Of a DNA stretch of 64,000 nt, positions 20,401 through 32,346 are shown piece after piece. The stretch is from Microstegium vimineum (taxonomy: Eukaryota > Streptophyta > Magnoliopsida > Poales > Poaceae), in the NCBI GenBank assembly GCA_022036555.1, contig CM039137.1, positions 7,008,319-7,072,318 of the forward strand, written 5' to 3'. Position 1 is the stretch's first letter. Every line of letters begins with the position of its first letter. Position numbers and translations under genes: made by a program. Below the pieces are notes generated by a model, which did no database searches, was not told the origin of the DNA, and saw nothing but the letters and a program-made list of their open reading frames with translations.

Positions 20401-23400
20401 ATGGTGAAGTTCACGGCTGAAGAGCTCCGTGCCATCATGGACAAAAAGAACAACATTCGCAATATGTCTGTTATTGCCCATGTGGACCATGGTATGTTCA
20501 GAACAGTGCCTTGTTAGGTGTCATTTACTCTTAGGACCCGTTTGGCTCCCCAGAATTACTGGAATTGCATTCATAGTATAAACTATAATTGTGGAAGAAG
20601 AATCCACAAAATCCATTAATTAAATTCTACAATTTTACTTAAGTTGGGGAGGAAGAATCCATGTAATCCTTTTCCCACCTCTCAACTTATGAATTTGAGA
20701 TAGACCTATATATGAACTTTGGAAAGTTATGGAACCTCAATTTTTTTTTCCACAACTATAATTTATACAATGAATTCAATTCTGGGAATTCCGGGGAGCC
20801 AAACAAGAAAGGGGGCTGTTGCTAATGCTTTTAATGATGGTGTATTATCTGTTTTCTGCCAAGTTACTTATGATCAGTTATTCATTCATGTAGTAGGCTT
20901 ACTGTTTTTTTGTTTTTTAATTAATGTATTGCTTCTCTAGGTACTATGATATGTATAGTTCCTGTTAGCTATATGGCTTAGATTGTAATGTATTGATGTG
21001 TTTGTTAATTTTCAATTTTGAGTGATTGTCAGTCCCTAATGTGCAACTCTATGATGCATGTCCAGTTGGATATTGAAGTTGTGCACCGTTCCTTATATAT
21101 TATTGATTTTTTGCAGGAAAGTCCACCCTTACAGATTCCCTTGTGGCAGCTGCTGGGATTATTGCCCAGGAAGTTGCTGGTGATGTTCGCATGACTGACA
21201 CTCGTGCAGATGAAGCAGAGCGTGGTATTACAATCAAATCCACTGGTATCTCTCTTTACTATGAGATGTCTGATGAGTCACTGAAGAACTACAAGGGTGA
21301 GAGGGATGGTAACCAATATTTGATCAACCTTATTGACTCCCCTGGGCACGTCGATTTTTCTTCGGAGGTTACAGCTGCTCTTCGCATCACCGATGGTGCT
21401 CTGGTGGTGGTTGACTGTATTGAAGGTGTCTGTGTGCAAACTGAAACTGTACTCCGTCAAGCCCTTGGTGAGAGGATTAGGCCAGTACTTACTGTGAACA
21501 AGATGGACAGATGCTTCCTTGAGCTTCAGGTTGAGGGTGAGGAAGCTTATCAGACTTTCTCCCGTGTCATTGAGAATGCCAACGTCATTATGGCAACATA
21601 TGAAGATGCGCTCCTAGGCGATGTCCAAGTCTACCCAGAGAAGGGGACTGTTGCTTTTTCTGCTGGCCTGCACGGATGGGCCTTTACCCTCACTAACTTT
21701 GCCAAGATGTATGCATCTAAGTTTGGAGTTGATGAAACTAAGATGATGGAGAGGCTTTGGGGTGAGAACTTCTTTGACCCTGCCACAAAGAAGTGGACTA
21801 CCAAGATCACAGGTTCTCCTACCTGCAAGAGAGGGTTTGTTCAGTTCTGCTATGATCCAATCAAGCAAATCATCAAAACCTGCATGAACGACCAGAAGGA
21901 TAAATTGTGGCCCATGCTGCAAAAGCTCAATGTTACCATGAAGGCTGATGAGAAGGAATTGATTGGTAAGGCTTTGATGAAGCGTGTTATGCAAACGTGG
22001 CTTCCAGCTAGCACTGCACTGCTTGAGATGATGATATTCCAACTTCCTTCCCCTTCAAAGGCTCAAAAGTATCGTGTGGAGAACTTGTATGAGGGCCCCC
22101 TTGATGATATCTATGCAACTGCTATCAGAAACTGTGATCCTGAGGGGCCTCTTATGCTCTATGTTTCAAAGATGATTCCAGCATCTGACAAGGGCAGGTT
22201 CTTTGCCTTTGGTCGAGTTTTCTCAGGGAAGGTTGCTACTGGTATGAAGGTTCGGATCATGGGTCCCAACTATGTCCCTGGCCAGAAGAAGGATCTGTAT
22301 GTCAAGAGTGTCCAGCGTACTGTTATCTGGATGGGAAAGAAACAAGAGTCTGTCGAGGATGTTCCTTGTGGTAACACTGTTGCAATGGTGGGTCTGGATC
22401 AGTTCATCACGAAGAATGCTACACTCACTAGTGAGAAGGAGGTTGATGCATGCCCAATCAGAGCAATGAAGTTCTCTGTCTCTCCCGTTGTGCGTGTTGC
22501 TGTTCAGTGCAAGGTTGCCTCTGACCTTCCCAAGCTAGTTGAAGGTTTGAAGCGTCTGGCAAAGTCTGATCCTATGGTTCTCTGTACAATGGAGGAATCT
22601 GGTGAGCATATCATTGCTGGAGCTGGTGAGCTTCATCTTGAGATTTGCCTGAAGGATCTGCAGGAGGACTTCATGGGTGGTGCTGAAATTATCGTTTCCC
22701 CTCCTGTTGTGTCCTTCCGTGAAACCGTTCTTGAGAAGTCCTGCCGTACTGTCATGAGCAAGTCACCCAACAAGCATAACCGTCTGTACATGGAAGCACG
22801 CCCCTTGGAGGAGGGTCTCGCTGAGGCCATCGATGATGGCCGCATTGGCCCACGTGATGATCCTAAGGTGCGCTCCCAGATCCTCTCTCAGGAGTTTGGG
22901 TGGGACAAGGACCTTGCCAAGAAGATTTGGTGTTTTGGACCTGAGACCACTGGTCCAAACATGGTTGTTGATATGTGTAAGGGAGTTCAGTATCTCAATG
23001 AGATCAAGGATTCTGTTGTGGCTGGTTTCCAGTGGGCATCAAAGGAGGGTGCACTGGCAGAGGAGAACATGCGTGGGATTTGCTTTGAGGTCTGTGATGT
23101 CGTTCTTCATGCTGATGCTATCCACAGGGGTGGTGGTCAGGTCATTCCAACTGCCAGGAGGGTCATCTATGCTTCTCAGCTCACGGCCAAGCCAAGGCTG
23201 CTGGAGCCAGTGTACCTGGTGGAGATTCAGGCCCCAGAAAATGCACTTGGTGGTATCTATGGTGTTCTGAACCAGAAGAGGGGGCATGTCTTCGAGGAGA
23301 TGCAGAGGCCGGGTACCCCGCTCTACAACATCAAAGCTTACCTCCCTGTCATCGAGTCCTTCGGGTTCTCCAGCCAACTGAGGGCTTCAACCTCTGGTCA

Positions 23401-23557
23401 GGCTTTCCCCCAGTGTGTCTTTGACCATTGGGACATGATGGGCTCTGATCCTTTTGAGCCTGGCTCCCAGGCTGCTCAGGTGGTGCAGGATATCCGCAAG
23501 AGGAAGGGTCTCAAGGAACAGATGACCCCTCTTTCTGACTTTGAGGACAAGCTCTAA
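20401..23557 (+). CDS. EF2: Elongation factor 2 (eEF2), 843 aa, two coding exons
   Basis: GTPase that moves tRNAs and mRNA through the ribosome after each peptide bond, in the cytosol. Exon 1 is 20401-20491 (ATG context CAAGATGGTG); exon 2 is 21117-23557; the intron splits the Gly codon of the P-loop and has GT...TTTTTTGCAG borders. The joined frame is 2532 bases, giving the usual 843 residues. Seen: P-loop AHVDHGKS (26-33), switch region RADEAERGITI, G3 DSPGH, G4 NKMD, and the domain IV tip loop HADAIHRGGGQ, whose His700 is the residue normally modified to diphthamide. MTDTRADE contains the Thr that is the regulatory phosphorylation site in other eukaryotes. The C-terminus LSDFEDKL is typical. 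The frame is fully intact, so this is a working gene; plants carry more than one copy. Confidence 0.98.
20534..20810. mobile_element. MITE inside the EF2 coding intron
   Basis: GGACCCGTTTGGCTCCCCAG at the left and CCGGGGAGCCAAACAAG at the right are inverted repeats, and the inner parts (ATTGCATTCATAGTATAAACTATAATT / AATTTATACAATGAATTC) continue the pairing. It lies between the splice sites and should not affect the protein. Ends are good to a few bases. Confidence 0.65.
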
Positions 23558-23953
23558 TCGTTTCGTTTTATGCTACTGTTACCCGTACTGGTTTAATTGT
23601 CGATTCATCTACTGTACTGGGAACTGCTTTTATCTTGTTTCCTTTTCGTTGGCAAGTGCATGTTTCTGAACACTGTAGATGGTAGTGTGCCGCTGAGACA
23701 CTTTTTGCTATCCATCGTGATGTAACAGATAAAACAGTTGGTATATGCTTGTTAAGTCCAAGTGTTGCAGTAAATGCTTGTGCCACCCTGATTTAATGTT
23801 TGTTTCCTTTCTGTTGGAAAAAGCTTGTTTAAGATAAAGAAAAAGATGTGGTTGGCAAAAAAAAGGCAGCTTATGTACTGTTCGAAATAGGCACCATGTG
23901 AGCCGCACCAAATAGGCACTTAGTACCGTTCGAAATGTTTTGATGGCAGAAAC
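23558..23953 (+). other. EF2 3' UTR and start of intergenic DNA
   Basis: T-rich sequence following the EF2 stop, with several possible polyadenylation signals of the loose plant type. No other gene is seen. 23891-23957 (GCACCATGTGAGCCGCACCAAATAGG...) recurs imperfectly at 24161-24216. Confidence 0.5.
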
Positions 23954-24071
23954 GGTGGGGGAGTTAAGATAAACGATTTTTTTCAGCTTTCTCCCACTTT
24001 ATATCTTTGTGGGGTGGGGGAGTTAAGATAAACGATTTTTTTCAGCTTTCTCCTACTTTATATCTTTGTGA
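23954..24071. repeat. Two-copy 59-bp tandem repeat
   Basis: GGTGGGGGAGTTAAGATAAA begins at 23954 and 24013; the two 59-base units are almost identical, one difference being CTCCCAC versus CTCCTAC. The near identity points to a recent duplication. Confidence 0.85.
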
Positions 24072-24537
24072 GAGGGAAAGGAAAAGAGCTTTATGGATGA
24101 AGCTGTTTTGAAAATATATCTTTGACAAAAAAAAACAGCTCTTTGGCAAAAAAAAAAAGATCATGTAAGCTGCACCAAATAGGCTCTGGAATGCTTTGAT
24201 GGCAGAGACGGTGGCCCACATGTAAGTTTGCTCTTAGGTTGCAGAGATGCATGATATATCAAGGATGATACCGACAATACCTGTTGAGGGAAGCCTTAAC
24301 CACAGTACCTGAAGGAGCTCTATACAAAAGCATCCGTGATCTACTTGCTTCCCCGTTTAAATGTAATAATATTCAAAATGTCCTACGATCCTATAATTCG
24401 GTAGCGCATGAAATTGTGTTAGTCGGTATAAATTAGGATCCAGAACAATTGGTTGTATGGTTGGACCCCCTCCCAGAGTTTGGTAAACTCTTTAGTTGCT
24501 CGCGATTTGCCTCTGCATCTGGTTTTAATTCAAGGGT
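24072..24537. other. Intergenic, no feature seen
   Basis: AT-rich with A-runs near 24127 and 24150. Nothing beyond the dispersed duplicate noted for 24161-24216 is recognisable. Confidence 0.5.
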
Positions 24538-25207
24538 CGGGCAGCTCCAGTCGTGAGTCGATTTTTAGATGAGAGAGAACACCACGTCAGCACGAACACA
24601 GAGTCGACTCTTTGTCTTTGGGCTAGAGCAAGGTGGGTCCACAAAAAAAATAAAAAATACGAGAGCGATGGATAACTTTCCTTCTCTTGGACGTACTCTG
24701 CTTCCTCCGTGGGAAATCTCGCCGCCATGAAAACGCGTGGAGATGTTGCTCCCTCCGGTGGGAGATGAGCCGAGCTGCTGCGCCGGCAATCTGGAGGTCC
24801 TCCTTGCCTCCGGTAACTCATCGCGTGAAGCGGCGGCAACTGTACAGGTGGAGCCCTTGACAGCTAGTCGCTTCTCTCCAGGTCGACGACGGACATGAGG
24901 CCGCCGCTCGTGCTGGCCATGCGGACGCCCAAGCACGCTCCCGAAGGCGACGCCGGTGAGGCCAGCGCACACGGGCGGATCTCCGACCACACCTCGTCGA
25001 GACGAAGGCCCACGGCGCTTCCTCCGTTCCTCGGCCATCCGAATTGCCACCCGAAATTCGTTTTTTATTTGGCAAGAGTCGACCCGAAATCTTGCATCGA
25101 TTCTTTTCTTTTTCATCTACGAGTCGGCTTCTCCAGTGGATGGATCGACCCATTGCGGTGCCAGCTAGGACGACGAGTCGGTTTGAATTCACCACTGGAG
25201 AAGCCCT
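24538..25207. other. Possible non-autonomous Mutator-like element with a GC-rich cargo
   Basis: The left end GGGCAGCTCCAGTCGTGA and the reverse complement of the right end GGGCTTCTCCAGTGGTGA are similar, and both sides carry an inner GTCGACTCTT word. Between them (24690-25060) lies sequence clearly richer in GC than the AT-rich flanks, with an open frame on the - strand (25116-24565, 183 aa) that has no recognisable domain. This pattern is that of a Pack-MULE carrying a gene fragment. No clean target duplication was found, so the call is weak. Confidence 0.3.
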
Positions 25208-25374
25208 AAGAGACCAACAAGTTTTTTAAAAAAACATTTGTTACAATGGAAAGTACTCCGTACAAGTGAACCATAAAACAAATCCTCTGACTTAGTTCTA
25301 TCAAAAACCTTAAACTTTGGCACTATGCAAAAAAAAAAAATCTTCCACTTAGTCCCACTTCAAACTTGCGGTAT

Positions 25375-25545
25375 ATGCATGGAGTATTAAATGTAGACGA
25401 AATCAAAAATTAATTGCACAGTTTATTTTAACTTTACGAGACGAATCTTTTAAGCCTAATTAATCCATAATTGACACTAATTGTCAAATATAAAGAAAAA
25501 ATGCTACATGATTTTTTTCAGCAACTTTTCAGCATCTAAACACAG
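25375..25545. repeat. Relic of a common grass MITE
   Basis: TTAATTGCACAGTTT, GAGACGAATCTTTTAAGCCT and AATTAATCCATAATTGAC occur in an order familiar from abundant grass MITE relics. No intact ends are visible. Confidence 0.45.
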
Positions 25546-28231
25546 CCAAATTCTCCTTTTTTATTTTTTATAAAGTTATACTCATAATTTAATGCATAAA
25601 CTTTTGTGGGACAAAACTTATCACCACAATTTTTCTATGGTAGTTATTTTAATATCTTATCATGACATAATTTTTACATCATAATGATTTCTCAATATAA
25701 ATTTCCTAACAGAGCTTGTATATAATATTTTTACAAACAATGTAATTCATACACATAATTGTTTTTTTGTTCAGCGTCTTCCAAAAGATTATACACAAGT
25801 TTTGCAGCAATTTTTTTACATGATATATTTTTCAACATATTTTTTTTTGTTCATAGTATATAGAAGAAAAGTAAGTAGATATCATAAGAATGAAAGGAGA
25901 GGGGAAAAAAAAGAGTGACAAAGCTGGGACGGCTCCTGTCGGATATAGCGACGATCTTAGCTCCAGCGCGAACAATTGTAAATATAGAATTAGGCAAATG
26001 GCGACAGCAAACGCAGCTCCTTCACAGGGTCACGGTCAATGGCAAGTTCGGCTTGGCTCCTACTAGCGTCCAACCAAACGCGACATAACTCGTGGAAATA
26101 ATCTAGAAAGATTGAAAGAATGTGGAAAACTGGCATTATATGTAACCAAGAAACAGGTAATCAAGAAAATTACGCCCTTATTTGTTCCAGATCATCCAGG
26201 AAAAGTCGAAGCTAAACAAGAAGACGGCCTCATCCGTTGTTGATTTTCGTGTTCACATGGCATGGGCACCCCGGATACGGGCCCGTAGAGACTGTAATCA
26301 GATTATCAGAACAAGCGACGGAGCAGAGTCGCAGCACCCGAAACCCCGTGGCACTGGTAGTGGTAGTACTGGGGCACTGGGCAGGGACAGGAAGGGGAGT
26401 CGGGTGAGTCCGCACGCCACGGCGAGAGAGTCGTCGGTCTCGGTCAGCCGATGCGGGCCGGTCAGCACGTATGCTAGTCTTCCGTCCCGGGAGGCAACCA
26501 GGGCACCTGCACCCGGCACTACGTAGCAAACTCAGCGTCACGCAAAAGCCTAGCCTGACTTCATCATCAACAGGCTAAAATATCGTTATTGGGTTTGTTT
26601 GCATAGCTAGCTGCCCAGAACGGGCTTTATCTGAACACATATATAACCGGCTGCTCTGCTACTTGATTCGTTTCAAGAAAAAGAAAAAAACGTTTGTGTT
26701 GAACTACGGCTTATCCGCTTTGGTCTCTCTCTTGTTTATCTAGGAATATTATATTAACCGGATTAATATAAGCCCATTTGATTCGTCGGCGCACATAGGG
26801 TTAGGTTATTTTTTATTGTGTAGAAGAAGAGATGGTTAATTTACGAATCGATAGTAGGTTACAAGATATAATCATATGATATACATCTAATTTATTCCTA
26901 CAGTGTTGTTTTTAGTAAACCGGGCTTACTAATATTTTGTAGTTCAAAATAAAGTTATGAATATTTTAGCGGTAATTTGTTTCAGAGTAAAAATAAAATA
27001 TATATAAGAGAAACGACTTATACTTCAAAGGCATGCTCCCTCTGTCCTGCAATGATGGTTGTCGGGGAGTAGCATCTGAGCATCTAGTACATTCACACAT
27101 CCTGTTGTGCATCTGGACGTTTGTCTGCCCACATTCAACGACTCAAATAAAGGGACAAAGAGAGTGTTAATTGTAATGAAACCATCTATATAAAGTGCGA
27201 TGTAATATTGTATTTCAAACCTGGTTGTTTTTTTTTGTGAGTTAAAAAACGATAATATACAATGACATGCAACCAATGAATTCATTGTAGTTTTTTCCCC
27301 TCTTTTGGCTATTGATTCTCCTCTTTGGTGAGGTTGAGGATATAGATATCGGATTATTGAATTCATTCGTCTTGTTCGTTGAACTTATCACTCCGGCTTA
27401 TCAGTCATGATACATTATTTTTCTTTCTTAACAAAACAACATCAATTGATTTATCAACCACGGAAATCAGCTGAATAGGGCTAAAAAAAATCTTTTGTAG
27501 CTGGCCTGGTGGCGTGGCCTTTGTTGCATATTTATACTATATCGATTAATAGAAAAATGAAAGTAGTGGTTGGACCGTTGAAGATCAGGACTCAGGACCG
27601 TGCTTCATCCTTCAGCCACTCAAGCACCATGCCAGCCAACAACTAGTCGTCGTGTTTGACCGGAGCCATGTACTGGTGTGTACAGTTTTCGTTGGCCGTC
27701 GGAAGAGAGGTTACCACTTATTAATCCTACCAGTTTAGCACGAGCGGAAAGTGATCCCGACGGCGACGACCTGACCTAAACATCGCTGTTTAACGCGTGC
27801 AGTCAACAACAAAATGATTACTCTAGCATTAACCTCATGTCCTTATTACCGCTCAAACTTTATAGAGCACTTCAGACTTCTAGAATCTAGAGCGAAGACC
27901 CAGCTGGAGGAGCCGAGACTTCACACCGAGCAAGGACGTTCTGTTCTGACCACTATCTGCTATGCCGAGAAAAAAAAACGCACTAATCCAGGAAATTAGA
28001 AGCTTCTCAGCAATGGCCCGCCACTGCAAGCAAAGCATAACGGGTTCATTTACCAGTCAAAGCTAACTCAGCATACAAAAAAACAGGGCAACTCCGTTCC
28101 CGCCGCCGCATTTGCTTACCGGAGCAAATCGGTCTCCGTATCCCCACACCCACCGGCGGCTGCCAACCGCGGCGGCCGCGCGCACCAGTCAGCACGAGCA
28201 AACGCCCACGCCACGGAAGCCGGCGGAGACA
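25546..28231. other. Intergenic DNA upstream of the first receptor kinase
   Basis: Mostly AT-rich. 26290-26530 is locally GC-rich with open frames on both strands but no recognisable protein. CTCCCTCTGTCCTGCAA (27034) resembles a degraded Stowaway end. The last about 150 bases (28090-28231) are GC-rich and probably include the 5' UTR of the kinase gene. No RNA gene was seen. Confidence 0.5.
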
Positions 28232-31200
28232 ATGGCAGCACCACCTCGCCGCGCGTACCACCAGTGCTTGCGCAGCTACTTCCTCCTCCTGCTCGCGCTG
28301 CTCCCCTGCTGCCTGCTCGTGCACCGAGCGGCCGCGCAGTCGCCGTCGGCGGAGAACGAAACGCAGCTGCTGCTCCGGATCAAGAGCGCGTGGGGCGACC
28401 CGCGCGCGCTCGCGGGATGGGACGCCACGTCCCCGGGCGCGCCCTGCGACTGGACGTTCGTCGGGTGCGACAAGGCTTCCGGGCGCGTCACGAACCTCAC
28501 GCTCGCCTGCGCCGGCGTTGCGGGGCCCTTCCCGGACGACGCCGTCGGCGGCCTCTCGGCGCTGACCCACCTCGACGTCTCCAACAACAGCATCTCCGGC
28601 GCGTTCCCGACCGCGCTCTACCGCTGCGCTTCGCTCCAGTACCTCGACCTGTCCCAGAACAACCTCACCGGTGAGCTGCCCGCGGACATCGGCAGCCTGG
28701 GGAAGAATCTCACCACGCTGCTCCTATACAGCAACGAGTTCAACGGCATCATCCCGGCGGGTCTCAGCAAGCTGACCAAGCTTCAGACCTTGTGGCTGGC
28801 CAAGAACCCGTTCGTCGAGGGCGAGTTGCCGCCGTCGTTCAAGAACCTCACCAGCATAGTCAGCCTCTGGGCGTCGCAGTGCAACCTCGTCGGCGACTTC
28901 CCGAGCTGTGTGCTAGAGATGAAGGATTTGGAGATACTGGACCTGTCCACCAATGCTTTGACAGGAAGCATACCTGCGGCTATTTGGGGGCTCAACAAGT
29001 TGCAAGGATTGTATCTGTACAAGAACAACTTCAGCGGTGATGTTGTGGTTAATGACTCTGTCGCGATGAGCTTAGCACAAATCGACCTTTCAGAGAATTA
29101 TAAGCTTACAGGAGTCATCCCACAAGTCTTTGGGACCTTGAAGAACCTTAACCAGCTGTACCTCTTCAGCAACAGCTTCTCCGGCGAAATACCAGCGAGC
29201 ATCGGCCAGTTGCCGTCACTGTCAATATTGAGGCTTGCCGATAACAGGTTTACTGGCACGCTCCCGCCGGACCTTGGAAAGAACTCGGTCTTGCTCTCAG
29301 TTGAAGCTGATTTCAACGAGCTCACCGGCACCATCCCCGAAGGTCTGTGCTCAGCTGGAGGCAAGTTCCAGTACCTCACCGCCAAGAGCAACAAACTGAA
29401 CGGGTCCATCCCAGCAGGCCTCGTCAGCTGCACAACTCTGAAAACGCTGGCTCTAGACAATAACCAGCTCTCCGGCGACGTGCCAGAGGCTCTGTGGATG
29501 CTGCCGCAGCTTAACTACGTCACACTACCGAGTAACCAGCTCTCCGGGAGTCTTCCGGCCACCATGTCCAGCAACCTTGCAACGTTAGTCATGGGGAACA
29601 ACAAATTTGGTGGCAGCATTCCGGCTACAGCAGCTGCGCTCCAGAAGTTTACCGCCGAGAACAACCAGTTCTCCGGCCCAATACCGGCCAGTATTGGTGA
29701 CGGAATGCCGCTGCTCCTGACGTTGAACCTGTCCGGTAACAACCTCTCCGGCGGTATCCCGATGAGCGTTGCCGGGTTCAGCAAGTTAACGCAGATGGAT
29801 ATGAGCAGGAACCAGCTCGCCGGAGAGATACCGGCAGAGGTGGGTGCCATGCCGGTGCTCAGCGTCCTTGACCTGTCGTCGAACGAGCTCTCCGGTGCCA
29901 TACCGCCGGCGCTTGGGAAGCTGCAGCTCACCTCCCTCAACCTGTCCTCTAACCAGCTTAGTGGCCAGGTGCCGGCCGGCCTTGCCACCGCGGCCTACGA
30001 CACCAGCTTCCTGGACAACCCCGGCCTCTGCAGCGCCGCCGTGGGAGTGGGACCCGGGTACCTCGCCGGCGTGCGCTCCTGCTCCGCGGGGTCCCAAGAC
30101 GGAGGAGGTTCTTCCGGAGGCGTCTCGCGTGCGCTCCTCACGGGCCTCCTCGTCGCTGGCGCCGCGCTCCTTGTCATCGCCGCGGCCTTCGCCTTCTTCG
30201 TGGTCCGCGACATCAGGAAACGGCGACGCGTCGCGGAGCGCGGCGACTGGAAGATGACGCCTTTCGTCGTGGATCTTGGCTTCGGGGAGGAGCCCATACT
30301 CCGGGGCTGACGGAGGAGAACATCGTCGGCCGCGGCGGGTCCGGCCGCGTGTACCGTGTCACCTACACCAACCGGCTCAACGGCAGCGCAGGCGCGGTGG
30401 CCGTGAAGCAGATACGGACCGGCGGGAAACTGGACGGGAAGCTGGAGCGCGAGTTCGAGTCGGAGGCTGGCATCCTCGGCAACGTCCGGCATAACAACAT
30501 CGTCAGGCTGCTGTGTTGCCTCTCCGGCGCCGAGTCCAAGCTCCTCGTGTACGACTACATGGAGAACGGGAGCCTGGACAAGTGGCTCCACGGCGACGCT
30601 CTAGACGCCGTCGGGCACCCGATGGCGAGGGCGCGGTCCGCACGGCGTGGGCGTGCACCGCTGGACTGGCTCACCAGGCTCAAGGTGGCCGTCGGCGCCG
30701 CGCAGGGGTTTTGTTACATGCACCACGAGTGCGTGCCGCCCATCGTTCACCGCGACGTCAAGACGAGCAACATCCTGCTGGACTCGGAGTTCCGGGCCAA
30801 GGTCGCCGACTTCGGGCTGGCCAGGATGCTGGTGCAGGCCGGGGCGCCAGAGACCATGTCCGCCGTGGCCGGCTCGTTCGGTTACATGGCTCCCGGTAAG
30901 GATCCTCATCCGTGCTTGTGCTTGCTTCTTTACGGTGGATCCCTGTCACGTTTTTTTTTCTAGATTCTGCTGCGTAAGTTTGCCGGACCTTAGATTGGGG
31001 CCTTTGATGCTTGTGTGCAGAGTGTGCTTACACAAAGAAGGTGAATGAGAAGGTAGACGTCTACAGCTTCGGCGTCGTGCTCCTGGAGCTCACCACCGGC
31101 AAGGAGCCCAACGACGGCGGCGAGCACGGCAGCCTGGCGGGATGGGCACGGCACTACTACCTGTCAGGAGGGAGCATCACCGATGCCACAGACAAGAGCA

Positions 31201-31478
31201 TCAGATACGCCGGGTACGCCGACGAGATCGAGGTTGTTTTCAGGTTAGGCGTGCTCTGCACCGGAGAGATGCCATCGTCGCGGCCAGCCATGGACGACGT
31301 GCTGCACATCTTACTCAAGTGCAGCGAGCAGGCGCACCAAAAGAGCAAAACGGAGCGTGTCCCTGAGTACGAGGAGGCTCCACTCCTGCTGCCACAGCGC
31401 GGTAGTCGCCGGAAACAGCTCTCGAACGGAACGGGGATTGACATCGAATCCAAGAGCGACTTCGACAGCATTGTCTGA
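28232..31478 (+). pseudogene. LRR receptor-like kinase 1 (subfamily XI-like), frameshifted before the kinase
   Basis: Membrane receptor kinase: an extracellular LRR domain senses a ligand and an inner Ser/Thr kinase signals. The start is taken as ATG 28232, which gives a clean signal peptide (hydrophobic SYFLLLLALLPCCLLV); an in-frame upstream codon at 28112 would spoil it. Then come an LRR N-terminal cap, about 20 LRRs of the LxGxIPxx plant type, and a membrane segment (about 30135-30205) followed by RKRRR. The LRR frame ends in TGA at 30310 because one base is missing in a G run at 30303-30306, by comparison with paralogue 2 at 55051. In the shifted frame the kinase is complete: GRGGSG loop, VAVKQ Lys, HRDVKTSN, DFGLA, and YMAPE split by an intron (30896-31020, GT...GTGCAG). 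Exon 2 runs to TGA 31478. As read, the product would be a receptor without a kinase. One missing base in an otherwise perfect gene may instead be a sequence error. Confidence 0.9.
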
Positions 31479-32346
31479 AGAAAGGAACCGACCACCGCAC
31501 ATTCTAGTAAGTTAGGACAGCGTTAATGAGCTGAGCAGCTATAGTGATACTTCATACATTTCAGTAGAGTATAACAGAGAAATCCTGCTTCCAAACTTGT
31601 CACCAGACATCTTGACTCTAAATTTGTGTTTAAATTTGTTGCAAGTGGCGCACACATTAGACCCCTAAAACGGAACAATCAGAACAAAGGTTACGATTAC
31701 AATTTCTATCTGAAACAAATGCAGGTGTGCTGCATTCAAAAATTAGTACGATTATCGGTGTTTATGCGTCCAATGCGACCGTTATATAAATCCGGTGAGT
31801 GACGCGTGATCCCGAGAGCTATGGATTCCAATGTGATTTTTTTACTTTTCCGGAGTTAATTAACTAATTCATAGAATTAAAAACCCCAATAAAGTGAAGG
31901 ATTCAAACATGTTTTGCGTTTTATTCGCTTGGCATATGAATCATGGTATATTATTTTTCTCTCACAATAAAATAGCTAAAATCTATCTTAGTCGACTTAT
32001 TAGCCACAAAAATGATCAGTCAAACATAACGTGTTTATGCGACTGTTATATAAATCTTCAGCCACAACAAGTCATTCGGATGACCATAAATACATTTTGT
32101 AGTAAAAAGAAGGATAGAAGGGCCACATGGCACAGAATCGGACATGGGGTGTCCGACTGTAGCTTATTTCACCGCAGTGCTGCCAATGACCGGCGTCACT
32201 AATTGGCGAACGACCGCGAGAAGCAAGATGAGCGAACGATTTCAGACAGGTACGAAACTTTCTTTTTTTGGTAAAAAAAATTCCGTAACTTTTTTTTTTG
32301 GAAATTTTCTATTTATAGCAAAGAAAAAATGTAAAGTTGCAAATTC
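31479..32346. other. 3' flank of LRR kinase 1
   Basis: Probable 3' UTR then AT-rich intergenic DNA. 31530-31740 aligns loosely with 56190-56410 after kinase 2 (shared AACTTGTCA, CACATTAGA, TCTGAA, GCATTCAA in the same order), so the ancestral duplication included the 3' flank. Confidence 0.55.

Noticed and set aside
24565..25116. 183-aa open frame on the - strand
   Set aside because: No recognisable domain, no paralogue in the window, and low-complexity Arg/Ser content. Kept only as cargo of a possible element, not as a gene.
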